A DNA stretch of 64,000 nucleotides from Methylomicrobium sp035916875. GTDB taxonomy: Bacteria > Pseudomonadota > Gammaproteobacteria > Methylococcales > Methylomonadaceae. How positions within the stretch are numbered: position 1 is the stretch's first letter; each line of letters starts with the position of its first letter. The notes under the pieces are model-generated. The model did not search any database, had not been told where the DNA came from, and was given only the letters and a program-made list of their open reading frames with translations. The stretch covers positions 147,145 through 211,144 of the forward strand of contig NZ_JAXUHN010000094.1 in the NCBI RefSeq assembly GCF_035916875.1. Reading direction: 5' to 3'. Made by a program: the position numbers and the translations under genes. Below are positions 17,618 through 25,307 of this stretch, piece by piece.

Positions 17618-19207
17618 ATGTATTTCCCCGTTAATCCCTGGCCCGAAGCGGCGGCCTTTCCCGTACTGACTGCGATGACGCTGACGCCGCTTGCCGCAAT
17701 GGTCGGGGTGCTCTGTTCGCGCTCGTTGACGGCAGCCTTGCGTTTCGGTTTTGCCGGCACGTCGTTGACCGTGTTGTTGAGCATCTATTTACTCGTGGTA
17801 TTCGATTCGGAAGTTTCCGGCATCAATTTGTTCGAACAGGCGAATTTTGCGGGATTGAGCTATACGGTAGGGGTTGACGGCGTCAATATTCTGTTCATTC
17901 CGCTGACCGCCGTGATCGCTTTTTTGGTGCTGCTCTATACCTTTTCGCATGCGCAAAATCGTTATCGGGATCGTTTTTATGTGGTCAGCGTGCTGGGCTA
18001 TGAAACCGTGCTGATCGGCGCGTTTGCGTCTTTAAACGTCATGCAGTTCTGGATCTGGAGCGTCTTGGAATTGGTCCCGGTGGTTTATTTGACGCTGCAC
18101 TCCGGCACCGGACTGCGCCGCCGTTGGGCGGTTGACCGCTTCCTGCAATACTGGCTTAGCGGTTTTCTGATGACCTTGACCGGATTTTTACTGCTGGCGT
18201 TCGGTCTGATCGATTCCGAGCATCCTTTGACTTTCGACTGGCTCACGATCAAACAGAACAATGCGTATCTGCATGACGAAGCTTTGATCTTTGTGCTGCT
18301 GTTTTATGGGTTTGCGATTCGAATGCCGTTGTTTCCGTTTCACGGCTGGTTGCCGGTTCTGGCAGAACACGGCACGGTCGCCAGCTGTGCGATTTTTCTG
18401 GTCGGCCTGAAGCTTGGGATTTTTGCGGTGCTGCGGTTTATTTTACCGATCTTGCCCGGGGTTGCCGAAGACTGGGCCGGACTGGTGCTGACATTGGCGT
18501 TGATCAGTACTTTCTACGGCGCGGTGATGGCTTTACTGCAAATCAATATCCGGCGTTTGTTGGCGTTTGCAGTGCTCAGCCAAACCGGCATTTTGGTGAT
18601 TGGGCTGTTCTGCTTTAACGATTTTGGCCTGGAAGGCAGTATCATGCTATCGGTCGCTTACGGCCTGGCGACCGCTGGTATGCTGTTCAGCGTCGGCCTG
18701 ATCTATGAACGGACCGGTACCGCGCTGATGCCTAGGCTTGGCGGCTTGTTCGACTCGAATCTGACGTTGGGTATGTTGTTTCTGGTGTCGTCGCTGAGCA
18801 CGTTGGTCAAGCCGGGAACACCGGGCTTCGATGCGACCCATCTCATCATCGAAGGCACCATCGAAGAATATGGCTGGCTGTTGGCGATTGCGATATTGAC
18901 CGGCAACTTACTGGCGGCGGCCTTTATTCTTTGGGCTTTCCAGCGCATCTTTTTAGCCAGTTCCAAACGTTTTGCACAACCTTATTCGAGTTTGCACCAT
19001 CCGGTGTTGAAAGAACGCCTGATTACTGTGGTGATTTGCCTCTTACTGATCGGCACCGGTTTTTATATGCGGCCCTGGCTCAGGCTTGTTGATCAGGATG
19101 CGTCGATGATTACGAAGGGTTATCCGATTCACAGTTCGATGCCGCATGGACAACCGGCGGAAGAACCGCAACCGGATGAGATTCGGCCCGAGGATGAACA
19201 GTTATGA
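17618..19207 (+). CDS. Divergent NuoM-like subunit of the five-gene DAB operon
   Basis: A 529-residue polytopic protein with the NuoM hallmark GVDGVNILFIP and the FPFHGWLP loop. Two proton-path positions differ from its sisters: the TM5 segment reads WSVLELVP, with the acidic residue displaced by two positions from the usual FWExxxxP, and the channel Lys before FPFHGW is Arg (AIRMPLFPF). A Lys is kept in GLKLGIFAVLRF. It may therefore conduct differently or serve structurally. The C-terminal ~35 residues are acidic and proline-rich. It starts seven bases after the previous gene and overlaps the next by four (ATGA). Confidence 0.82.
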   Translation: MYFPVNPWPEAAAFPVLTAMTLTPLAAMVGVLCSRSLTAALRFGFAGTSLTVLLSIYLLVVFDSEVSGINLFEQANFAGLSYTVGVDGVNILFIPLTAVIAFLVLLYTFSHAQNRYRDRFYVVSVLGYETVLIGAFASLNVMQFWIWSVLELVPVVYLTLHSGTGLRRRWAVDRFLQYWLSGFLMTLTGFLLLAFGLIDSEHPLTFDWLTIKQNNAYLHDEALIFVLLFYGFAIRMPLFPFHGWLPVLAEHGTVASCAIFLVGLKLGIFAVLRFILPILPGVAEDWAGLVLTLALISTFYGAVMALLQINIRRLLAFAVLSQTGILVIGLFCFNDFGLEGSIMLSVAYGLATAGMLFSVGLIYERTGTALMPRLGGLFDSNLTLGMLFLVSSLSTLVKPGTPGFDATHLIIEGTIEEYGWLLAIAILTGNLLAAAFILWAFQRIFLASSKRFAQPYSSLHHPVLKERLITVVICLLLIGTGFYMRPWLRLVDQDASMITKGYPIHSSMPHGQPAEEPQPDEIRPEDEQL

Positions 19208-20766
19208 ATGGGGCAGAGTTTCCGTTGCTTAGCATTCTTGTCTGGCTGCCTTTGGCCGGTGCGGTTTTAGTCGGCTTTATCCGAAATCGACAGGCAGCCA
19301 AATGGGGCGCATTGCTGGTTGCCGGTTTCGAATTGGCCGTTGCGCTGTTCGCTGTCGACCGATTTCAGTCAGATAGCGGCAACGAGTTGCAATGGGTCGA
19401 ACACCATGCCTGGATCGAGCGTTTGAACATCGAGTATTTTCTCGGTGTCGATGGTGTCTCGATCCTGATGTTGCCGCTGTCGGCGTTGTTGACCTTATTG
19501 ACTCTGCTCGCAACATGGAATTCGGTGCAGCGCCTGCCGCATTTCCATCTGGCTCTGCTGCTGGCGCTCGAAGGCATCACCATGGGCGTGTTTACAGCGA
19601 TGGACATGATGCTGTTCTTTTTGTTTTGGGAACTGACTCTGCCGCCGATCTTCTTTTTGATCGGGCTGTGGGGCATCGGCCCCGGTCGGCGCAATGCGGC
19701 GATGAAATACACGCTGGTCATGCTGTTCGGCGGGGTTGCCTTATTGTTTGCGATCATTCTGCTCGCGTTCAATCATGTTGAAGCGATACAAGGCGCTGTT
19801 CCTAACGATCTGGCATTTAGTCTGCCGGTGCTGCTGACCACGCCGTTATCCGGTCATAGGGAAGCGGCGGTATTTTTGTTGTTGATGCTCGGGTTTGCGG
19901 TCAAGGCGCCATTGCCGCCTTTTCATACTTGGCTGCCGACCGTAGCGATGGAAGGCTCTACGCAGATGACCGCATTGTTGACCGGTCTAAAACTCGGCGT
20001 TTATGGCATCGTCCGCTTTGCTTTGCCTCTCGCGCCGACCGCGGCGGTCGAATACAACTGGGCGCTCGGCATCATCGGCGCGGTCACGCTGATCTACGGT
20101 GCGTTGGTCGCTTTGCAGCAAAGCAATTTACGCCGCTTGTTGGCTTATGCCAGCATCAGTCATATCGGCCTAATCGTCGTCGGTCTGTCTTCGCTGAACT
20201 TGCAGGGCATTCAGGGGGCGCTGTTCCAATTGGTCAATTTTTCGGTCGATGCGAGCGCCTTGATGCTGATTGCCGGCTTCATTCACCACCGTCTGGGCAG
20301 TACCGAAAGAATTCACATGGGCGGACTCGCCAAAGTGATGCCGCGTTTGACCGGCTTTTATTTTCTGTTCATGCTGGCTAGCTTGGGATTGCCAGGAACC
20401 GACGGCTTTCCTGCCGAATTGTTGCTTGTCGTCAGCGCTTTGACCTCCCACCCGAGCCTCGCCATTGCCGCGCTGGCCGGAACCGTCCTCAGCGCTGCCT
20501 ATATGCTCTCGTTTACGCGCCGCGCCTTCATGGGGCCGACCGCAAGCGCTGCGGTCAATCAATTGCAGGACCTGCGCCCGCGCGAACTCGGCGTTCTCTG
20601 TCTGTTCGGAGCGCTGGTCATTTCATTCGGGCTGTGGCCCAATATGATTTTGGATAATCAGAAAGCGGCAGCCGAAGCCTGGCTGAATCATTTACTCGAA
20701 CCGCCGACGTCGGACGGCAGCGATTTCGACGAAGAAAGCGTTTTGAATTCGGAAACCGCAGAATGA
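19204..20766 (+). CDS. NuoM-like proton-conducting subunit, last gene of the five-gene DAB operon
   Basis: A 520-residue NuoM homologue with intact signature residues: GVDGVSILMLPLSALL, the transmembrane Glu in FFLFWELTLPPIFF, the channel Lys in AVKAPLPPFHTWLP, and Lys in GLKLGVYGIVRF. It ends with an acidic hydrophilic tail. The start codon overlaps the preceding stop. No NuoN, NuoK, NuoJ or MrpE-G homologue follows; the operon ends and ~740 non-coding bases come next. Together with the three other membrane subunits it suggests a multi-channel antiporter module attached to the long DabA. Confidence 0.85.
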   Translation: MNGAEFPLLSILVWLPLAGAVLVGFIRNRQAAKWGALLVAGFELAVALFAVDRFQSDSGNELQWVEHHAWIERLNIEYFLGVDGVSILMLPLSALLTLLTLLATWNSVQRLPHFHLALLLALEGITMGVFTAMDMMLFFLFWELTLPPIFFLIGLWGIGPGRRNAAMKYTLVMLFGGVALLFAIILLAFNHVEAIQGAVPNDLAFSLPVLLTTPLSGHREAAVFLLLMLGFAVKAPLPPFHTWLPTVAMEGSTQMTALLTGLKLGVYGIVRFALPLAPTAAVEYNWALGIIGAVTLIYGALVALQQSNLRRLLAYASISHIGLIVVGLSSLNLQGIQGALFQLVNFSVDASALMLIAGFIHHRLGSTERIHMGGLAKVMPRLTGFYFLFMLASLGLPGTDGFPAELLLVVSALTSHPSLAIAALAGTVLSAAYMLSFTRRAFMGPTASAAVNQLQDLRPRELGVLCLFGALVISFGLWPNMILDNQKAAAEAWLNHLLEPPTSDGSDFDEESVLNSETAE

Positions 20767-20911
20767 CCTGGCATTTTGGAGGCATTGATGCTCGTTCGCT
20801 TACAGTCAGTCCGGTTCGTATGATTCTCATTCCGTTGCCCGGTTGTTTTTGAAAACCCTCTATCTAAACGTCTGGTGATTTGTTGTTAAGATCTTATTTT
20901 ACAGTCTTGAC

Positions 20912-20957
20912 ATTGGACTAAAGTCCAATAGTTTGTTTACTTGCACTGGGATATACT
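20912..20957 (+). promoter_or_regulatory. Promoter with activator-like palindrome centred near -42
   Basis: Two perfect eight-base arms, ATTGGACT (20912-20919) and AGTCCAAT (20922-20929), flank an AA centre. The right arm overlaps a weak -35 (TAGTTT, 20929-20934), and a good -10 TATACT (20952-20957) follows with 17-base spacing. The palindrome centre is about 42 bases upstream of the predicted start, the position expected for a class II activator. The regulator is not identified. Confidence 0.45.
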
Positions 20958-21252
20958 GACTCTATGGGAAATATGAAGCATAGTCTAGGTTGCTAAGTAT
21001 TTATACTGATTGTGTTTTCATATAACAAGACACAGAAGGTAGAGAAATCAAAACAGGTTCAAGGAGTAAGTGGTTAGCAACAAGTTCGGCGGCATTCAAG
21101 TTTCTGCGGCATCGTTTTAGCTTTCACCGTTAGTAACGAGTGTCTGTAAACTTGTTACGAGTCGCTTACAATAACTTGCCATGATAACTCTGTTCTGAAA
21201 TCCGCTTTGTCTGAATAATTGCGGGGGCAATATTGCTGGTGAAATCCCGAAT

Positions 21253-21318
21253 GCCGCGCGCTATCCTTGGTCGCGCCCGATGGGGCGAAATGGAGTGGCC
21301 AAGGTGAGGGAGCGCGGC
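21253..21318 (+). other. Nested inverted repeats, possible structured leader RNA
   Basis: GCCGCGC (21253-21259) pairs with GCGCGGC (21312-21318), CCTTGG (21265-21270) with CCAAGG (21299-21304), and an apical GCCC/GGGC stem lies between them. The layered pairing suggests a folded RNA in the long leader of the TIGR04073-like gene or a mobile palindromic repeat. No riboswitch class is recognised. Confidence 0.3.
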
Positions 21319-21509
21319 AATTAAGCCAGTGATATAAATGCCAACGCCAGTTAAACCATTTGACATTATTCTTATCTAGTAATAATGTTAGCGCAAAGGG
21401 ATTTATAGCTGTCTTATCTCTTTTGCTCGACTCAGTGGATTAAATTTCCGGCCGAACTTGTTTCGGCGAGAAATTGTCTGATTGTTTAAAATTTTAGGAG
21501 GAATCAAAA

Positions 21510-21944
21510 ATGAACAACAAACACCTCTATGGCATCTGTGTTCTTGCAGGCGCTCTGTTGTCGGCGGGGCCGTCTCATGCAGATGAGCAGCATACCTATC
21601 TGTCTGGTTTTACGTCCAAGGTAAGTCAGGGATTTTTCAATACGACTGCAGGGTGGATTGAAATTCCCAAGAATATTGTCAACATCAGTCATGATCAAAA
21701 TATTTTTGTCGGTTGTTCCTGGGGGCTGCTCCGGGGCGTTGGGCATGCCGTCAGCCGTACCGTTCTCGGCGTGGGTGAACTAATTACGTCTCCCATCCCA
21801 ACCGACGAATTCATTTCACCGCCCTATGTCTGGGACCGTTTTAGCGAGGATACCCGTTATTTTGGTGTGCATTATCCCGGTTTCTGGACCACTTATGGTC
21901 CATTGGATGATGGCGATGACGACGCTCGCTCAACGGCCCATTAG
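21510..21944 (+). CDS. Exported protein, exosortase-system-associated TIGR04073-like family
   Basis: A 144-residue protein with a signal peptide (cleavage after SHA, near residue 24). The mature part has GWIEIPKNIVNIS, GLLRGVGHAVSRTVLGVGELITSPIP and a C-terminal YVWDRF, the pattern of TIGR04073, a family found mostly in genomes carrying exosortase systems. Function unknown. The start has a perfect AGGAGG ribosome-binding site, suggesting high expression. An OmpA-like lipoprotein follows 60 bases later on the same strand. Its occurrence fits the exosortase E gene at the right end of the window, although the two loci are 40 kb apart. Confidence 0.65.
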   Translation: MNNKHLYGICVLAGALLSAGPSHADEQHTYLSGFTSKVSQGFFNTTAGWIEIPKNIVNISHDQNIFVGCSWGLLRGVGHAVSRTVLGVGELITSPIPTDEFISPPYVWDRFSEDTRYFGVHYPGFWTTYGPLDDGDDDARSTAH

Positions 21945-22004
21945 AAAATCGTTGCATGCTTTCGCCATGTAACTGCGGTTGATTTGGATTAAGAGGATAA
22001 GATC

Positions 22005-22703
22005 ATGAACAGACAATATTTTTACTTGCCTTGTGTGGTGTTCGCCGCGGCTCTTGCCGGGTGTACTACGCCGCCTCATAAAGACATTCCGCTGCTGACT
22101 TCGGAAGTTGACGCCGTTGTCGGCGGCGATTACGGTCAGTCCATTTATCACGAAGAGTTGGCCGAGGAAAAATTGGAAGAAGCCAATAATGTATTAAACC
22201 ATTGGAAAAACGACCATTACTGGAATATTGAAGAAGGGCAACGTGGGGTCGATGCAGCCCGAGCCGCCTCCCAGCACCGGCTCGAATCGGAAAAAGCGCT
22301 GTGCCAGTGGTTGACCGCCGTGCATAGCCCTAATCATCATATGTACGAGGTGGCGAAACATGACGCCGCCTATTTTAAAACCGGCAGTGCAGTCCCTTAC
22401 AGCACCGATCATCATGCGATCTCGGCCATGGCCAGCTATCTGCAGGCGCATCCCGATGCGTTCGCCGATGTGACCGCTTATACCGATACCGTTGGCAGTG
22501 CTGCCAGCAATCAGAATTTGGCGGAGAGAAGGGCTGAAACCGTCACCAAACTGCTCGTCGAACACGGCGCCAAGGCTGAGCAATTGCGCGTTAAGGCGGC
22601 GGGCGAAGCGGAAGGTCCCGACAACATGCCCGACCAACATCATCGGGTGGTTGTGATGAGTACTGATCATCCCAAATATCAGGATTGCGCTGGTTTAAAA
22701 TAA
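22005..22703 (+). CDS. OmpA-family peptidoglycan-binding lipoprotein
   Basis: A 232-residue lipoprotein with a lipobox ending ALAGC, so it is lipid-anchored, probably in the outer membrane. Residues ~55-110 form a polar, Glu/Lys/His-rich helical region. The C-terminal ~100 residues are an OmpA-like domain: YFKTGSAVP strand, AISAMASYLQAHP helix, VTAYTDTVGSAASNQNLAERRAETV with the Asp and Arg residues that contact peptidoglycan diaminopimelate. A role in envelope tethering is expected. It probably shares a transcript with the upstream TIGR04073-like gene. Confidence 0.82.
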   Translation: MNRQYFYLPCVVFAAALAGCTTPPHKDIPLLTSEVDAVVGGDYGQSIYHEELAEEKLEEANNVLNHWKNDHYWNIEEGQRGVDAARAASQHRLESEKALCQWLTAVHSPNHHMYEVAKHDAAYFKTGSAVPYSTDHHAISAMASYLQAHPDAFADVTAYTDTVGSAASNQNLAERRAETVTKLLVEHGAKAEQLRVKAAGEAEGPDNMPDQHHRVVVMSTDHPKYQDCAGLK

Positions 22704-23032
22704 TTTTGTCTATCCCGGCCCCGTCGGTCGTGACTGGAGAAATTTTCCAAAACCAAAGCATCAAATCAAGGTAATCCGCACGTTATGCAGGTGTGAGTAG
22801 ATTCCCGCACCTGCATTAACGTCGAATGCGTACCCCCCAACAGAAAGCCGGTCTGCAATAGAGCCTTGACCTTCGTATTTGCTACGATGTTTTTTGGGTA
22901 TATTTCCGCAACACATGCAAGCATTCCAGACAAATTTATAACGCTTTAAACACGCGAACGCCCGGTTCATGAGCCAGCCGGCATGCTAATTTGTAGCTTA
23001 CGAATCCTTGTTCTATCTTCCCGACCATCATT
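22704..23032. other. Intergenic region without recognised gene
   Basis: These 329 bases contain a GCAGGTGTGAG / GCACCTGC imperfect inverted repeat near 22783-22815. A minus-strand ORF (22761-22970) was considered and not called because it has no ribosome-binding site and no recognisable domain. Otherwise I see nothing specific. Confidence 0.4.
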
Positions 23033-23224
23033 ATGAATGATGTCAAACCAGACAAAAAAACGGACTTTATTTGCCATTGTAGTGGGACCACTGTAGAGAA
23101 AATTAAGGAGCTTGTTGATAACGGGATCGACGATCTGGACAACATATCAAGGCTTACAGGTGCTTGCGCGGGGTGCGGGGCTTGCGAAACTGCTGTGTTG
23201 GATTTACTGGCCGAATATGGCTGA
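23033..23224 (+). CDS. BFD-like [2Fe-2S]-binding protein
   Basis: A 63-residue protein resembling bacterioferritin-associated ferredoxin and BFD domains of nitrite reductase and NifU. The four cluster cysteines appear as CHC near residue 15 and CAGCGAC near residue 45; the second group includes three Cys. Family members bind a [2Fe-2S] cluster and mediate iron release or electron transfer. No bacterioferritin gene is adjacent. It is convergent with the subtilase gene that follows on the other strand. The small size matches Bfd (64 residues in E. coli). Confidence 0.8.
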   Translation: MNDVKPDKKTDFICHCSGTTVEKIKELVDNGIDDLDNISRLTGACAGCGACETAVLDLLAEYG

Positions 23225-23258
23225 TTGCTGGAATCATCGGAATGTAAAGTGTTTTCGT

Positions 23259-24593
23259 TTATCGGCTCCATACGAAAGCGAATCTTTCATCGGCACAGTT
23301 CGCAATTTTGCAGAGCGACGCCACCGCATGATTCGCATTGATGCCGGAAAACTTGTCCGATTTTTCGCCAACTTCGGGTTTAAGCAATAATTCTTGTTGG
23401 GATTTTAGCAACAGCGCTTTGATGTTCTGAGAACTCAAACCGGGTTTCAGTTCCAACAATAGCGCGACAAGCCCGGAGACTTCGGCAGCGGCGATCGAAC
23501 TGCCGGAAATGAAATCATAGGTATTATGCGGCAGTGTGGTTAGCACGTTTTCTCCGGGTGCTTCTATCCGTCCGTCAGGATTTGACTTCTGATCTTTGGT
23601 GTTTGATAAAGCCTGGACTGGAATGACATCTTTCAGCGTGGCGGGAAAATTATCTTGCGCCTGCGCCGTTCCCGCATCGGCCGCTACGACGACAATCCCG
23701 CGTTCAATCGCTTCGTTCAAGAGCAGTTCAAGCAAAGGGTCTTGCGGCCCGGCAAGGCTCATATTCAGAATGTCGGCGCCCGCTTTGATCGCCGTATTGA
23801 TCGCCAGCGCCAACGTGTAGCTGTTGCAAACCGCCGCTATCGTACCGGCTTTTACCGGCCAGCAGGCTTTCAATGCAAGCAGATTGGCGTCGGGAGCGAT
23901 GCCGGTGATGCCGACGCCATTGTCTTTCCCGGCAATCATTACGCCCGCGACGGCGGTACCGTGGATGTCTTCTGCGAATCCCGGCGACATATCGTCCGCA
24001 AAGTTTTCCTGCCGGCTGATTTGCCCGGAGAGATCGGGGTGGCCGGGATCGACGCCGGTGTCGATTATGGCGATCGTGACGTTACGTCCGGTGGCCAGAT
24101 CATGCACCCGATCCAACTGCATGGTATGGAGATTGGACTGAAGCTTGAAATAGGGGGCGTTGTATACGTGTCTTCCTTGCGTCGTAAACCAATGCATCTT
24201 TTGCACGATGTTGATACGAGCATCCTTGGCCATCAGCTCCAGCGTGTCCGCAATCGGGCCGGCGGTCAGGACTTTATAGACCACGCATTGCACGCCGACT
24301 GCGGTCATCGGCCATTCGGCCAGCTTTTGCAGATGATAGTCCTCGGCGATTTGCGCGGAGGTGCGGCGGCTCCAGGTAGAACTCTGGTAGTCGCCGCGGC
24401 GTCGGTAACTGGAAAGCGGCATCGGCGTTGACTTCCGGTCGATGGATTGATCGGCAAAACCGACCAGTATCATGCGCTCCGCCTCGGCCGGGTTGGGTTG
24501 TCGGGGAAAGTTCGCGGCAGCCGGACTCGAGATGCCCCTTTCGGCGGCAAACGAGAGGCTCGCAAAGCACAATAATAACCATCCAAGTTTCAT
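23259..24593 (-). CDS. S8 subtilisin-like serine protease, exported
   Basis: A 444-residue subtilase with a signal peptide (about residues 1-17). A propeptide-like region covers roughly residues 85-140. The triad is visible in order: Asp178 in AIIDTGVDPGHPDL, His211 in DIHGTAVAGVMIAG, and Ser366 in SGSSIAAAEVSG. The oxyanion-hole Asn, normally in an AxGN motif, seems replaced: the segment reads VVAADAGTAQ. Activity may be altered or another residue may substitute. Its start overlaps the stop of the anti-sigma gene by four bases, so sigma factor, anti-sigma and protease form one operon. The protease may process the anti-sigma factor or be the main output of the regulon. Confidence 0.9.
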   Translation of the reverse strand: MKLGWLLLCFASLSFAAERGISSPAAANFPRQPNPAEAERMILVGFADQSIDRKSTPMPLSSYRRRGDYQSSTWSRRTSAQIAEDYHLQKLAEWPMTAVGVQCVVYKVLTAGPIADTLELMAKDARINIVQKMHWFTTQGRHVYNAPYFKLQSNLHTMQLDRVHDLATGRNVTIAIIDTGVDPGHPDLSGQISRQENFADDMSPGFAEDIHGTAVAGVMIAGKDNGVGITGIAPDANLLALKACWPVKAGTIAAVCNSYTLALAINTAIKAGADILNMSLAGPQDPLLELLLNEAIERGIVVVAADAGTAQAQDNFPATLKDVIPVQALSNTKDQKSNPDGRIEAPGENVLTTLPHNTYDFISGSSIAAAEVSGLVALLLELKPGLSSQNIKALLLKSQQELLLKPEVGEKSDKFSGINANHAVASLCKIANCADERFAFVWSR

Positions 24594-25294
24594 TGCGGTT
24601 TTTCCTGGGGCATGAGTGCAGCCGATAACGAAAACGCCGGCTCGGCAAAAATGACTTGCGAATTTTTTCTCAGCGTCGCCAGTGTTTCGAGAACCTGCCG
24701 GGTGGCGAGCGCCGGTTTAAGGCGGATTAGATACACGCCCAGGGTATTGGGTCCTTCGACGATTTCTCCGGCAATGGAATCGATCACCGACTTTCTTTGC
24801 CTGCTATCGGCGCTTTCAGAAAACACGACCCGAATTTCATTGTCGTGCGCGACAGGGATTTCCGAAGCGGCGAGGGTCCGGTAGCTGTTTTCAAACTGAC
24901 GAGCGACGATAAAATAAGCGGGGATCGACAAGATGCACAACGCCAGCGCCGCGATCGCCCGATACGGAAAAATTGGCAATACGAAGTTGAACTTTCTCTT
25001 TCCCTGCCGCGATCGCATACTCGTGGTCATCTGTTCCTTGCGATCGCCGCCCCGATGCATGCGCGCTCGCAAGCGGGAAAAAGACGCTTGGGGGTCGTCG
25101 ATGGTAGCCGCTTGTTTTATCGCCAAGGACAGTTTATTCAGCTCGGCAATTTCGCGCTTGCAGGTAGAACAGACTTTGAGATGATTCTCGACCGCCCTCA
25201 GTTCAGCATCGTCCAGGGTTTTATTGACGTACCACGGCAACAACAGCATGATGTCGTGATGAGCGGGGTAAGGGTTTGCGTTATCGTCTTTCAT
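24590..25294 (-). CDS. Membrane anti-sigma factor with zinc-finger N-terminus and propeptide-like C-terminus
   Basis: A 234-residue single-pass protein. The N-terminal cytoplasmic part holds a ZAS-type zf-HC2 motif, HX3CX2C (His38, Cys42, Cys45). A transmembrane segment lies at about residues 109-130. The remaining ~100 residues are periplasmic. This C-terminal domain (EIRVVFSESAD, then GVYLIRLKP and VIFAEPAF near the end) resembles propeptides of subtilases and looks like the corresponding region of the adjacent protease. It follows the ECF sigma gene by 13 bases and overlaps the protease gene by four. It should hold the sigma factor at the membrane until a signal, possibly involving the protease, releases it. 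Confidence 0.85.
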   Translation of the reverse strand: MKDDNANPYPAHHDIMLLLPWYVNKTLDDAELRAVENHLKVCSTCKREIAELNKLSLAIKQAATIDDPQASFSRLRARMHRGGDRKEQMTTSMRSRQGKRKFNFVLPIFPYRAIAALALCILSIPAYFIVARQFENSYRTLAASEIPVAHDNEIRVVFSESADSRQRKSVIDSIAGEIVEGPNTLGVYLIRLKPALATRQVLETLATLRKNSQVIFAEPAFSLSAALMPQEKPQ

Positions 25295-25307
25295 CGTAGA
25301 ATCCTGA

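Larger units (their letters stand above)
20767..21509. other. Long intergenic region with palindromic promoter and structured segment (no gene)
   Basis: About 740 bases without a convincing gene. It contains an 18-base palindrome with a promoter (20912-20957), a segment with nested inverted repeats (21253-21318), and a perfect AGGAGG Shine-Dalgarno for the next gene. A minus-strand ORF at 21166-21366 lacks a ribosome-binding site and recognisable domain and is not called. The 5' leader of the following gene would be some 550 bases if the promoter at 20952 is used, long enough for RNA-based regulation. Confidence 0.5.

Noticed and set aside
11256..20766. Operon as respiratory complex I or a Mrp Na+/H+ antiporter
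   Set aside because: No NuoA-K, NuoE-G or MrpE-G homologues, and a DabA protein is embedded among the genes.
21166..21366. 66-codon minus-strand ORF in the long intergenic region
   Set aside because: Looks protein-like in places but has no ribosome-binding site or known domain and overlaps nested inverted repeats.
22761..22970. 69-codon minus-strand ORF (ends in ...DVNAGAGIYSHLH...)
   Set aside because: Possible relic, but no identifiable family and no translation signal.
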